DNA of 64,000 nt, taken from NCBI GenBank assembly GCA_933207985.1, contig OW240913.1, forward strand, positions 276,970,488-277,034,487, given 5' to 3'. Shown here one piece after another: positions 50,523-61,240 of this stretch. The notes below the pieces were generated by a model. That model searched no databases. It worked only from the letters and a program-made list of their open reading frames with translations, and was not told where the DNA came from. Source of the stretch: Pelobates cultripes (taxonomy: Eukaryota > Chordata > Amphibia > Anura > Pelobatidae). Each line of letters begins with the position of its first letter. Within the stretch, counting starts at the first letter, position 1. Both the position numbers and the translations under genes were made by a program.

Positions 50523-50972
50523 TTAAAGGGATCATATAATGCCAGGGAAAAAAAGCCATTTTCCTGGCACTGTAGGTCCCCCTCCCTCAAGCCCCCCCAC
50601 CCCCCTCCAGCAGAGCTGAAAGGGTAAAAACCCCTTTAGTCACTTACCTGAATCCTGCGCCGATGTCCCTTGGCACTGGGTCAGGGTCCGCCCACGCTCC
50701 TCCCCCGTCGACGTCAGCCAGCGGGGGAGACTTAATGTGCATGCACAGTAATGGCTGTGCTCGCATTAGGATTTCCCCATAGGAATCAATGCTTTCCTAT
50801 GCAGAAAATCTGACACTGGAGGTCCTCATGCAGAGCATGAGGACGTCCAGCGTCAGATAATGGACCAAAAGTCTGTTTCGATTATGGAAGCCCTCTAGTG
50901 GCTCTAGACAGTCACTGAGGGCAGACTTTGAGCTGCAATGTAAACATCTGGGTGCATACAGTGTCCCTTTAA
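50523..50972. mobile_element. 450-bp TTAA MITE
   Basis: Bounded by TTAA at 50523-50526 and 50969-50972. Termini ttaaagggatcatataatg and the inverse of cagtgtccctttaa share TTAAAGGGA. The interior is GC-rich with several short hairpins (ggtcctcatg facing catgaggac at about 50821-50850). A related terminus occurs at 42967. It has no coding capacity. Confidence 0.75.
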
Positions 50973-51778
50973 GTATGGGTGCATACAGTGTCTAAGTATG
51001 TGTGTGTCAGTGTTATTTTAAGTCTGTGTGTGTGTATTATTATTTTATTTTTTTGCAATTACTGTGGCTTACCTCCTCCAAAGTACTTATTTTAAGCCTT
51101 TCTGTCGTGTATCTCATTAATCAGTTTAAAAAAATAAATAAATGCAGCACTGAGGCAGAAAACAAAAGGGTTAAACTAACTGTTAAGCAGTAAACCTAAC
51201 ATAAAAGCCTTAGGGAAAGTTTACTTTCATCTGACAGACAGCACATTTTTTACATCTGACTGCATTTAACTATAGCACTCTGAATCCAATCAGTAGCAGG
51301 AACTGCTCATGCAACATTTTATGATGCAGCTTATTATACACTACAGGAGAACTACTTTTGTCATGCTGTGATTTGAAACAAGCTCATTAGATAGTGCTAC
51401 AGAAAGAAAGCTACAATCTCTATGAACAACTTTACCAATAAGGCAAGGTCTTTTCCTTGAGCCTTTTCCTTGAGTATAGATCAACAAGCATTTAAACTAA
51501 AATACAATTCTGTTTCTTGGAATAAACCAAATGAATTATTTTCCATTGTGTTTTAAACATTTTACTGTGACTATAAAATACAGACTAGGATAGTTTGGTT
51601 GTTTGCTTATATGCTTGTGATTATGAATTTAAAAAAAAAAAAATATAATTTAAAATGATTATTTGCTTTTATTATTTTGTCTTCATATGACTTGCCTGCT
51701 CTGAGAAATAATTGCATTTTTTAAGCACTTGAATCTTAGACTAAGCACAACAGGGGTATGCTTTTAGGCAGAGAGCAG
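50973..51778. other. Anonymous intronic DNA
   Basis: It begins with a partial repeat of the preceding MITE end (gtgcatacagtgtc) and continues as AT-rich sequence without recognised genes or elements. Confidence 0.5.
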
Positions 51779-52584
51779 CAGGGCCTGTGCAAAGATTTCT
51801 GCCGCCCTAGGCAAAAAAAAGTTTTTTCCCCTCCCATCTTTCCCTTAGTGGTCTCTCCTCACCCCCCACCATCTTTCCTTAGTGATCTCTCACCCCACCC
51901 ATCTTTCCCTCAGTGGTTTCTCCCCCTATCTTTCCCGTAGTGGTCTCTCTTCACCCCCCCATCTTTCCCTTAGTGGTCTCTCCTCACCCCTCCTCTCATC
52001 TTTCTTTTAGTGGTCTCTCCTCACCACCCTCCCCCATCTTTCCCTTAGTGGTCTCCCTCCCCCATGTTTCTCTTAGTGGTGTGTCCCCCAGAGGCCTTTA
52101 GTGCTGTCCCCCCATCATTTCCTTAGTGCTGTCACATACCCCCAGTGTCCCTTAGTGCTGTCTCCCCCCCAGTGTCCCTCCCCAGTGTCCCTTAGTGCTG
52201 TCTCCCCAAGTCCTGCCCCCCAGGGTCCCTTAGTAGTGCTGCCCCCCCCTTTTCTCTTAATGCCGTCTCCCCTCCTTTCCCTTTTATGCCTCCTACCTCT
52301 TTGTAGCATGGCCTGGCGGCGCGGACCACGGTACAGGAGCTTCAGTTTCCTGTCCCTGGCCGGACTGATAGGAAGTGCTCACTAAGAGAGCACTTCCTGT
52401 CAGTCTGGCAAGGTACAGGAAGCTCCTGTACTGTGGTCCGTGTCGCCCTGCCACAGTACACTGAGTGACAGGTATGAGGGAGAGCTGTGCACTTCCCTCC
52501 TACAGGGTCACTGAAATCTGATGCCCTGTGGGCCAGTGTGCCCCAGGCAACTGCCTAAGTCGCCTATAGGACGTGCCGGCCCTA
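51779..52584. mobile_element. Non-autonomous hAT-like element with C-rich minisatellite
   Basis: Left end cagggcctgtgcaaag and right end inverse (taggcgacttaggcag region, ending cgtgccggccc) are imperfect inverted termini of CAGGGCCGGC type. Flanking octamers gagagcag and gcgagcaa agree at 6 of 8 positions. The left half (51825-52290) is an imperfect array of about 45-bp units around atctttcccttagtggtctc, shifting to ccagtgtcccttagtgctgt. The right half has an inverted repeat (gtacaggagcttcagtttcc with its partner at about 52405-52430). Ser/Pro-rich frames here are array translations. Confidence 0.6.
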
Positions 52585-52959
52585 GCGAGCAATCAGTAAC
52601 AGTCGCAAAAGATACTAAAAGAGTCTAGCAACTGGGCAACTATTTTGCCTAGTTACTAATCCTTGCCAAACAATGGAGTATTTGAAAAAAAAAAGAAAAA
52701 TAATGCAGAGGGGATCACATGAGCAGCACGTGGGGACTCTAGTACAATAAATTGCCTCCCATAGCCCCACCCATTGGCAGCAGGAGGGATCCCTTAATAT
52801 AATAATTGTCCCTCTCAACCCAAACTCATTGATGGTGGATGGGGGCTCTAATACAACAACTAGGTAAATATAATAATAGTAACCTATGTCTCCTATTAGA
52901 ATCAATGGCCCAGGCTAGGAAATATATGTTTCTTTCCTTTGTAACAGTTAACAACAACA

Positions 52960-53410
52960 ACAAAAACTTATATTAACTATATCTTGGTAATCTAGTCTCA
53001 CGCTAGAATCAATGACAAAAATGGCTACCAATTCCCTAGCTCCCACTCAAAGCTAACAATAGTCTCACACTAGAATCACTGCTGATCTGTCATCCTCAGT
53101 AGCTGAAGTCAAAGTGTCTAGTAGAATCTTGTTTGGAAGTGTAATTGCTGTATTGCCCCTTCTTTTTTTATTGGTCACCATCATTCATCTTTTTTGCTAC
53201 TTCTTGATTGGACAGAAGATCTAACCCACATGATTAGGCAGACCTCTGAAACTAATCTGCTTATTTGTCCCTAAAAAACAAAACAAAACAAAAAACCTCT
53301 TCTTCATTGCATCCCTCTTTTTTCTGGTGACAGGAGCAGCACTCAGATTAAAGAACCAAACCAAATATTTTCAGGTTTCCCTGAGATTCTGTCTTGCAAC
53401 AGATATAAAA
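52960..53410. repeat. Copy of the dispersed repeat family of 4.72 kb
   Basis: Shared ordered phrases with 4720-5240 include agtctcacactagaatca, gctgaagtcaaagtgtctag, ttttttattggtca, cttgattggaca and the tail ttttttctggtgacaggag. The orientation is the same. Termini remain undefined. Confidence 0.5.
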
Positions 53411-54270
53411 TGTGATTTTTTTTTAAGAATGCACAGGGCCCTAGGCAAAATGTCAGATAGGGTCCAATCTTAAAGCCCTCATGTAGACACTCACATAGAG
53501 GCATACATTCTACTAAATTTAACACTTAGGTTGCACCTAATTAGACAAACCCCTTCAAAAGATTATATTCTTCTAGATAGATCCAATAGTAATGACACAA
53601 AACGGCAAGATCCCCTCTTTTGGATTTAGATGTGCTATGAGTGCCTCCAATAGTTCCAACGAAGAATGTGAAATGACAGAAAATAGACTCCAATAGTTCA
53701 ATACTGGCATGTGCAAGTGAAATAAAATGGAGAATGCAATAAAAAAACACATTCACAAGGAAGGAGCTTTCATCTAAAGCTCATGGTATCAGGCATACAG
53801 CCATACAATTCCCACTTACTAACATATATAGTTGTCATGGCTTCCTAAGCAGTACAGATTATATATGAAGCAGAAGACAATATATAGTTATACCTGTTGT
53901 TTGATATACCATACAAAGGCATAGTCTTCTTACAGTTATATATGGGACACAATAAAAAAAATCAAGGATAAATTACATCATGGTCGCATGATCGTGATAG
54001 AAAAAGAGCATATAAATAAGAAAACATAAATTAATCGATATCCAATAAACATCTGCTGCCTACAGTTAAATATCTCAGTGGCAGTAAAGACTATATCTGT
54101 TTAAATAAAGCTGAAAGAGAGTTGCTTATGTGATCACATGATGTGGCTCCAAATGGCAAGTCACGAGACTGAGAACTAGAGGCTACATACAGGGCAGAGT
54201 AGAGATGGGAAATGCTGTACTGCACCACATAGGGTCTAAACTTACTAATTAAAATACTACAGGATTTTCT
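53411..54270. other. Anonymous intronic DNA
   Basis: No gene or element was recognised. A short run near 53560-53760 is open on the minus strand (53541-53756) but unlike any known protein. Confidence 0.5.
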
Positions 54271-55442
54271 GAATCAATTTTCTGAAGAACAGCTGCTAGA
54301 GCAAATTGGGAAAGCTGCAAATCTGGGTAACGTTAATTATTGGAGATTCTAATTACCCGGACATAAATTGGGATAGAGTGACTAGTACTTCCACAAGGGG
54401 AATCAAGTTTTTGAATGTGTTAAATGACACCTTCATGTCACAACTGGTACAAGCACCAACTAGAAAGGTTGCTTGTCTGGATCTCGTTATAGAAAACAAT
54501 GTTGATCTTTTGACCAACATTCAAGTAGTGGAGCATTTGGGAAATAGTGATCACAATATGGCATGTTTTAAAATAAACTCTAAAAAGCAAAAGCATGTGG
54601 GGTATACTAAAACGTATATTTTTTAAAAAGCCAACTTCAATAAGATTAGGGCAGCTCTACAACAAATCGACTGCCATAAACTCCTTAGTGAAAAAAACAC
54701 TGAGGATAAATGGAAGCTCTTCAAACAAATATTAGAAAGGTACATTTCTCAGTATGTACCATTGGGTAATAAATGTAAAAGAAAGAAATTGAAACCAATG
54801 TGGCTTAGTAGAGAAGTAAAACAAGAGATTAAAAATAAGAAAAGGGCATTTAAAGCATGTAAATCAGACAAATCAGAGGCATTCTATATAAGATATAAGG
54901 AAGCCAATAATGCTTGCAAAAAGGCAATTACATTGGCTAAACTAGAAAATGAGAAATGGATAGCCAAAGAATGCAAGACCAACCCCAAAGATTTTTTCAA
55001 GTACATAAATTCTAAAAAAACAAAAAATGAAATTGTAGGTATACTGGAAACAGAGATGGTCTGTTAGTTAATGAAGACCAGGAAAATGCATTAATGTTAA
55101 GTAACAATTTTTCTTCCGTATATATTAATGAGGATCCCATGGCAAGAGATATGCAAAGGACTGCTGCAAAAAACTTGCAGATAACTTGTGATTGGACAAA
55201 TCGAAACAAGGTGCTACAGCAGTTAAATAAATTTTATGTAAATATAGATCCGGGAGCCTGCCGGTATTCACCCACAAGTGCTTAAGGAGCTAAGTGGGGA
55301 AGTAAGTGAACCTTTGTATTTAATCTTTCAAGATTCTTTTGTTTCAGGTATTGTATCGGAGCATTGGATGAAGGCAGATGTCATCCTTATATTTTAAAAG
55401 GGTTCAAAATCCTTGCCTGGAAATTATAGACCTGTGAGTCTA
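54271..55442 (+). pseudogene. CR1-like LINE: endonuclease end and start of RT
   Basis: Plus-strand frames show the APE-type endonuclease C-terminus (LIIGDSNYPDINWD, then FLNVLNDTFMSQLVQAPTR, LDLVIEN and LGNSDHNMACFKI with the catalytic SDH), then the connecting region (KKRAFKACKSDKSEAFYIRY, KDFFKYINSKK), and the RT entry degraded to ACRYSPTSA. Stops and frame changes occur near 54625, 55065 and 55285. CR1 ORF2 nicks target DNA and primes reverse transcription. It is cut at YRPVS (55425-55442) by the Tc1 insertion at 55443; no continuation was recognised on the far side. Confidence 0.88.
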
Positions 55443-56380
55443 TACACTGCCTGGCAAAAAAAGTCACCACCAAAAAAAATAAAAGGACACAGACTTGTTG
55501 GACCACCTTTAGCTTTGATTACGGCATGCATTCGCTGTGGCATTGCTTCTGCAGTGTCACAAGATTTATTTCCGCCCAGTGATCTTGTATTGTATTCCAC
55601 CAAGATCTTGTATTGATGATGGGAGATTCGGACCACTGCACAAAGCCTTCTCCAGCACATCCTAAAGATTCTCAATGTGGTAAGGTTTGGACTCTGTGGT
55701 GGCCAATCCATGTGTGAAAATGATGTCTCATGCTCCCTGAATCACTCTTTCACAATTTAAGCCCGATGAATCCTGGCATTGTCATCTTGGAATATGCCCA
55801 TGCCATCAGGGAAGAAAAAATCAATTGATGGAATAACCTGGTCATTCAGTATATTCAGGTAGTCAGATGACCTCATTCTTTTGGCACATAACGTTGCTGA
55901 ACCTAGACCTGACCAACTGCAGCAACCCCAGATCATCGCAATGCCCCCACAGGCTTGTACAGTAGGCACTAGGCATGATGGGTGCATCACTTCATCTGCC
56001 TTTCTTCTTACCCTGATGCAGGATTTTTTTTCGACCACATTTCTTCCTCGAAGACGATAGATCCCCACTATCCTTCCAGTGTTTAATAATGCGTTGGACA
56101 GTTCTTAATCCAATTTTAGTAGTTTCTGCTATTTCCTTGCATGCTTTCTCTGCTTGATGCATGCCAATGATTTGACCCTTCTAAAACAGACTAACATTTT
56201 TTCCACGACCACGGGATGCGTTTTTCGACATGGTTAAGAAATGAGAAACTACTCATTGCATCAGTTGGGGTTAAATAACTTGTTGTCAGCTGAAAGATAA
56301 TCACCCATGCAGTAACTATCCAATAGGAGGCTCTGTTTGCTTAGTTAAATCCAGGTGGTGACTTTTGTTTTGGCCAGGCA

Positions 56381-56385
<5 letters not shown>
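55443..56385 (-). mobile_element. Tc1/mariner element (family D) nested in CR1
   Basis: Termini tacactgcctggcaaaaaaa (55443) and the inverse of gttttggccaggcagtata (ending about 56385) are inverted, within TA. Inner copies of gtcaccacc/ggtggtgac strengthen them. The minus strand encodes Tc1 transposase pieces: a serine-rich start near 56230, [39 protein letters not shown] with the second Asp, and DWPPQSPNL, the conserved WPxxSPDLNP block. Stops and frame changes inactivate it. Confidence 0.88.

Positions 56386-56411
<26 letters not shown>
56386..56411. repeat. (TA)n between Tc1 and the Penelope-like element
   Basis: A TA tract separates the Tc1 right terminus from the start of the Penelope-like sequence. 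A similar tract abuts the other end of that element at 60207-60236. Confidence 0.9.
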
Positions 56412-56420
<9 letters not shown>

Positions 56421-56498
56421 AAGCAAAAATAGTTCCTGCACTCACGCTGAAATGTCCCTTTGTGACCGGGTGCCAACCATGCATAGCCCAGAGAATAC

Positions 56499-56764
56499 AA
56501 AAATACAAAAAGGTGGTTGCACTCACGGTTTTTGAATTAAAAGTCCAAAGTTTAATGTCACATACTAAAAGCTGAGATCAACGTTTCAGTCCTTCCATGA
56601 GGACTTTCATCAGGATCATAAAAACAGACATAGTACAAATAGCATATTTATATAGAACATAATTAATTAAATCAAACTATTTTAGGTGAATCAGCTTACC
56701 CCCAATGAGTCTTGCTGCCTGATCGGCGTCCCAGTGCCCCGTGTGCGCATGCGTGAATAAGCTC
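56499..56764. repeat. Left inverted pseudo-LTR of the Penelope-like element
   Basis: A 266-bp arm whose inverse complement is 59941-60206; one mismatch was noticed (atatagaac versus atatacaac, near 56659). Its inner end contains cgcatgcgtgaataagctc. The arm overlaps the frame-opening stop at 56758 and contains the minus-strand hammerhead-like motif. Confidence 0.92.
56576..56617 (-). ncRNA. Hammerhead ribozyme-like motif in the left pseudo-LTR
   Basis: The minus strand has the same 42 bases as 60088-60129: stem I GATC, core CTGATGA, a 5-bp stem II AGTCC/GGACT, core GAAA, ACGT (self-complementary stem III as a dimer), then GATC closing stem I. One unpaired A separates the core from stem II. 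See the right copy for details. Confidence 0.6.
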
Positions 56765-59064
56765 TAATCAGATCTAGAAGAGGTGGCCAAGCAAAGAGTG
56801 ATGCCAAGAGGCAAGCCGCCCCTCAGGAAATAATTCCTATATTTAACCTTTCTCATAGGCCGTTATCACAAGAAGAAATAGATCTACTAAGTTTAGGATT
56901 GTCCTTTGTTCCCACGGCTTATGCTGATCAATTCAAGTGGGAAGTCGAATGGTTCAAATTCGGGAGGAATCTGCGGCTGAAAGATCATTTTAACAAACAA
57001 GATAACATCGACAATCCAGTTAAATACACACCAAAGCATAAATTTCGACCTACATCAACTTTTGATCCGATAACCAATAAATCATCTATCAAGACCTTCT
57101 TGTCACTGACTAATAAAGAGGTACACAATACGTTATCCAAGCCCAAATACAAGAGGCATAACATCACGAAACATCAGAGAAAGCTTATTAGAAATTTATC
57201 AGAGGATTATTCCATTGTTATACAGGCTGCGGATAAGGGAGGAGGGATTGTTATAATGGATTATGTGGACTACGCGGGGGAAATCAAAAACCAACTACAG
57301 GATATGGATACTTATCTACCATTAGATCACGACCCTACAGTGGAATTTCAAAATATGATATATGACACACTTTCCATGGGTCTAAGAGCTGGTTTCATTG
57401 ACATGGAACTGTTTCAGTTTCTCAATCAGCAAAACCCGCGAAGTCCTATCATTTACAGTATCCCAAAGATACATAAGAACGCTCAGCATCCCCCAGGCCG
57501 ACCCATAGTATCCGCTATTAATGGAATCATTGAACCCTTAGCCAAATGGCTTGAATATTTGTTTAAAGAAACAATAGAACAATTGGAAACCTGCATCAAA
57601 GACACACCTACATTACTTAATAGAATTGGCAACATTGATTTTGGAGGACACCAACCACTACTCATCACCATGGATGTGAGTAGTCTATACACGGTGATTC
57701 CACACGAGGAGGGAATAGAGGCTATGCGCCAGGTATTATTAGCCTCAACAGTGTACAAGGGACCTCCCATCGAGTTTGTCATGGAAATCCTCACATTAGC
57801 CTTGGAAAAGAACTATTTTCGTTTTGAGAATTCGTGGTATTTACAGGTGTCTGGTACGTCAATGGGGGCGGCGATGGCCCCCATGTACGCTAATGCATAT
57901 ATGTACTCGTATGAAAAGCGTCACATCTTGACACCTTACAACCACTCAATCCTAGGATATTATCGCTATATAGATGATCTTTTGATCATCTGGAAAGGTA
58001 CAGCGATGGAGGCATCTGAGATGGTGGAGAGCCTTAACCAACTACCGGTGCCTATAAGACTGACGGCACACATTAGTCCCGAGAAAGTTCAGTATCTGGA
58101 TGTGGAGTTAGTTGTCGGCAATTGCAAGATTGAGTATAGTCTTTATACCAAGAAGACGGATAGAAATACTCTATTGCATGCAAATAGTGCCCATCCACAA
58201 TCATTGATAAAATCACTCCCTAAAGCGCAATATCTAAGGGTGATGAGGAATAACTCTGATGAGACTATTAAGGAGAGACAATTATCAGAGATGACAAATA
58301 AATTTTTACAACGAGGATATCAACGCTCGGCGTTAGACCAAGCATTGAAAGTAGCTAAGGAACCCCGGATACCTAGAGAACAAGCACCAACTCAAAGATT
58401 GGTTTTCCCTACTACGTACCACAAATCTACCCAGTCTATTTCCTCTGTGATAAGAAAGAACTGGAGAATTCTGGCAACGGACGACACTCTTCCCAAAGTA
58501 TTTCGTGAAAAACCGCTTATTTGTTATAAAAGAAATAAAAACTTAAAAGATTTACTAGTAAACACAGATCCTATACTAAGCTACTCAGACAACACGTTTA
58601 TTCAAAATCGGGGTTGTGTTCGATGCCTTGGGTGCGTTACATGTGGACACATGACGCCAGCGAAAAGTTTTCTTCACCCACACACGAACAAACAATACCC
58701 CATCAAGAGTACTATAACGTGCAAAACTACACACGTTATTTATAAACTAATGTGTCCATGTGGCCTAGTATATATAGGAAAAACAGAAACGGCGCTATGC
58801 GAAAGGATAAGAGGACACCGATCAAGCATCCGATTGGCGTATAGGGATGGAGTGTCGGATAAACCAGTTGCTAAACACTTTTTGCAGATGGGACACTCAC
58901 TGGCCACTTTAAAATTTGTGGCAATTGAACATGTTTCAGCATCAAACAGAGCGGGGGATCGAGGAAAATTTCTGTTGAACAGAGAGACTTTTTGGATCTT
59001 TGAATTGGACACGGTATTCCCTAAAGGGTTAAATGAACATATTTCGTTTCATTCCTTCCTGTAA
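56761..59064 (+). CDS. Penelope-like reverse transcriptase with GIY-YIG endonuclease
   Basis: One frame of 768 codons from just after TAA 56758-56760 to 59064, no internal stop. No ATG lies upstream of the conserved LSQEEIDLLSLGLSFVPT block, so the true start may be supplied by an upstream or spliced exon; introns near the 5' end are known in this class. Counting from the TTG at 56899: AADKGGGIVIMD (110-121), PKIHK (189-193), RPIVSAING (201-209), ITMDVSSLYTVIPH (256-269), GTSMGAAMAP (319-328) and the RT core YRYIDDLL (355-362); a Cys cluster CVRCLGCVTC (573-582); then GIY-YIG nuclease VIYKLMCPCGLVYIGKT (613-629) with Arg in CERIRGH and Glu in LNRETFW. All catalytic residues are present. The enzyme nicks DNA and copies its own RNA there. 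Confidence 0.95.
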   Translation, partial: ALIRSRRGGQAKSDAKRQAAPQEIIPIFNLSHRPLSQEEIDLLSLGLSFVPTAYADQFKWEVEWFKFGRNLRLKDHFNKQDNIDNPVKYTPKHKFRPTSTFDPITNKSSIKTFLSLTNKEVHNTLSKPKYKRHNITKHQRKLIRNLSEDYSIVIQAADKGGGIVIMDYVDYAGEIKNQLQDMDTYLPLDHDPTVEFQNMIYDTLSMGLRAGFIDMELFQFLNQQNPRSPIIYSIPKIHKNAQHPPGRPIVSAINGIIEPLAKWLEYLFKETIEQLETCIKDTPTLLNRIGNIDFGGHQPLLITMDVSSLYTVIPHEEGIEAMRQVLLASTVYKGPPIEFVMEILTLALEKNYFRFENSWYLQVSGTSMGAAMAPMYANAYMYSYEKRHILTPYNHSILGYYRYIDDLLIIWKGTAMEASEMVESLNQLPVPIRLTAHISPEKVQYLDVELVVGNCKIEYSLYTKKTDRNTLLHANSAHPQSLIKSLPKAQYLRVMRNNSDETIKERQLSEMTNKFLQRGYQRSALDQALKVAKEPRIPREQAPTQRLVFPTTYHKSTQSISSVIRKNWRILATDDTLPKVFREKPLICYKRNKNLKDLLVNTDPILSYSDNTFIQNRGCVRCLGCVTCGHMTPAKSFLHPHTNKQYPIKSTITCKTTHVIYKLMCPCGLVYIGKTETALCERIRGHRSSIRLAYRDGVSDKPVAKHFLQMGHSLATLKFVAIEHVSASNRAGDRGKFLLNRETFWIFELDTVFPKGLNEHISFHSFL

Positions 59065-59940
59065 CTTTAATTCACCTGTTGTAATATTTATTCCAACAAA
59101 TCTTTTTTGTAGATCCATAATTGGGTAACAACAATCTTCTTAAAATCCTATAATAAGGTTACCGTATTGAACTAGGGTATATATTTATTTATACATAATA
59201 CGTTTCGCAAGAGGACCTTATAAACGAAATTTATTTGGTGAAAGAATTTTTCCTATATGTTGCTGCTTCTAGGCATATGTAATAATGTGACTTAGTGCAA
59301 TAATATCCTTGTAGCCTGATTAAATCAACTCCAGCTTGTTATATTGTTATATTATTGTTTTTAATGATACAATTTGAGATTATGTTAACCATAAGTTGGG
59401 AATCATTATAGTTACTATTATGATCAATTTTCAGTACCCAGGTTTCCATTTCTCAAATTGATATCCTTTGTGTGTACATTAGTGTAAGCAATTAGTATTT
59501 CTATTATTACATACAGTTTTCCACAGTTTATATGTAGCAAGAGTAGCACTCAGTCACTTTAAAATTTTTATTAGCACTTTATCATCACTTTGTATCCAAA
59601 CATTCACTCATTTTAATATTAACCCAATCACTACACTTTACCAGGTGTAACTGAGTAATTATCTACTGGCACTTTATTTGCACATAGCACTTTTCTAGTT
59701 AACGCCATTCAGCCACACTTTTATAATGTGACATGGCCGTTATTGATGTAATATCACAGACACGCTAGTTCACTGTTCTATAAACACTACACACAATTAA
59801 ATATATTGATCTCTATGATCACTGAAACTTGATGTTTTCATCCGCTTGTACTTTATTCCCATAGCGACGGGTTTTCATGCCCGCGTCGCTATGGTTACGG
59901 TCGGGCACGTCGATGTAAGATGATGTCACTATGTGGGGCG
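59065..59940 (+). other. Penelope-like element 3' untranslated region
   Basis: About 0.9 kb of AT-rich sequence between the stop codon and the right arm. There is no frame of note. It becomes GC-rich with CpGs from 59860, leading into the arm. Confidence 0.6.
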
Positions 59941-60199
59941 GAGCTTATTCACGCATGCGCACACGGGGCACTGGGACGCCGATCAGGCAGCAAGACTCAT
60001 TGGGGGTAAGCTGATTCACCTAAAATAGTTTGATTTAATTAATTATGTTGTATATAAATATGCTATTTGTACTATGTCTGTTTTTATGATCCTGATGAAA
60101 GTCCTCATGGAAGGACTGAAACGTTGATCTCAGCTTTTAGTATGTGACATTAAACTTTGGACTTTTAATTCAAAAACCGTGAGTGCAACCACCTTTTTG

Positions 60200-60206
<7 letters not shown>
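59941..60206. repeat. Right inverted pseudo-LTR of the Penelope-like element
   Basis: A 266-bp arm inverse to 56499-56764, beginning gagcttattcacgcatgcgc and ending at the TA tract. It contains the plus-strand hammerhead-like motif. Confidence 0.92.
60088..60129 (+). ncRNA. Hammerhead ribozyme-like motif in the right pseudo-LTR
   Basis: Layout: GATC (60088-60091, stem I 5' side), CTGATGA (60092-60098, the CUGANGA core), one A, AGTCC (60100-60104), an 8-nt loop, GGACT (60113-60117), GAAA (60118-60121), then CGT completing ACGT (60121-60124), T60125 as the expected cleavage position, and GATC (60126-60129) closing stem I. ACGT is self-complementary, so stem III would form only between two copies, matching the minimal dimer-acting hammerheads described in Penelope-like elements. 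The extra A between core and stem II is atypical, and activity is not assured. Self-cleavage would process element RNA. Confidence 0.6.

Positions 60207-60236
<30 letters not shown>
60207..60236. repeat. (TA)n at the right end of the Penelope-like element
   Basis: A pure TA tract directly after the arm. Paired with the tract at 56386-56411 it suggests the element entered a TA microsatellite. Confidence 0.9.
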
Positions 60237-60239
<3 letters not shown>

Positions 60240-61240
60240 ATATATACAGATATACAATACCACACAAAGAAACAAAGATGCACACTGCACCACACATATA
60301 CAAAGCACATACAAACAGATACACACAGACACACATATATACAAACAGGTACATGCTAATATACACACTGTCATATTCATACAAGGTCTGCCACACACAC
60401 AGGTTGAACTCCTCTTTGCCTACCTTTGTGCTGGAGGAGATGTTGCTTACCTGTTGTCCAGCAGAGTCACTTCCTTCCTTTGTGGCTACACACAAGGTGG
60501 AAGTGAGCTGACTTCACTTCCTCCCACGGCTGCTGCACAGATAGGTAATAGAGGATTTGCTGGTGTTCTCTGCCTCTGGATCTGGTGACGGGGGCAGAGC
60601 CTTGCAGGGCGAAAGGTTGATCTACTTGCTGGCTCAGAGATAAACCCCCACATACAGAGCTGGAGTTCCGGGCTAAGACAATGGCCCACTAGGTCCCTGT
60701 CTTAGCCCATACCATAGGCGACCACCTATGCCACCATATGGGTAATCTGACTCTGCCTGTAAATGTTATACAAAGTATAATATTTCATAACTGTAACATA
60801 TTTATTGAAAAATCTGACAGATATATGAAACCTATATTTCTGTATATTTGTCTTTCATCATTTTAAAATATTTTCTAATGGGAGAATTGTTTAGCAGACA
60901 GATACACAACTCCTCCATCTAACAAATGAAATGCACCTTTTGAAACTAACAATAACTGAAGTTAATTGAGAGAAAGCATACCATAATAAGTTATGTGAAC
61001 ATAAAATATTACTATAAAAAGGTTGTGTTATTAATCTAAAACAATATTCAGTACTAATATGATATGAACAATATTTTATTAAGTTTTTATTGACCAAATT
61101 ATTAGTTCAACAATAGATATATAACAGTAACATGTTAACAATATTTTTACTTTATCCAGTGAGCCTGAGTATTGTTTTTTAAGTTTTGTGGATGCATATT
61201 TTAATATAAAAGGTTAGTTTTAACACAAATATGATACATA
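60237..61240. other. CA-rich and unclassified DNA
   Basis: Positions 60240-60370 are low-complexity acacacatac-like text. Positions 60380-60760 are GC-richer and may be a non-autonomous transposon whose ends I could not fix. The remainder is AT-rich. Overlapping frames on both strands at 60165-60689 are low-complexity translations. Confidence 0.45.

Larger units (their letters stand above)
56412..60206 (+). mobile_element. Penelope-like retroelement, near-complete
   Basis: A 3.8-kb element with a single long RT plus GIY-YIG frame, flanked by 266-bp terminal repeats in inverted orientation (56499-56764 and 59941-60206). Inverted or direct pseudo-LTRs are usual for Penelope-like elements. Each arm carries a hammerhead-like motif. 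The left side has an additional 87 bases (56412-56498) not repeated on the right, consistent with the partial tandem or inverted structures that target-primed reverse transcription leaves. TA runs abut both ends. It is antisense to GRIK2. The intact frame and nearly identical arms suggest a young copy. Confidence 0.92.

Noticed and set aside
51758..52385. Ser/Pro-rich frames resembling a mucin-like protein
   Set aside because: They translate a C-rich minisatellite inside a hAT-like element.
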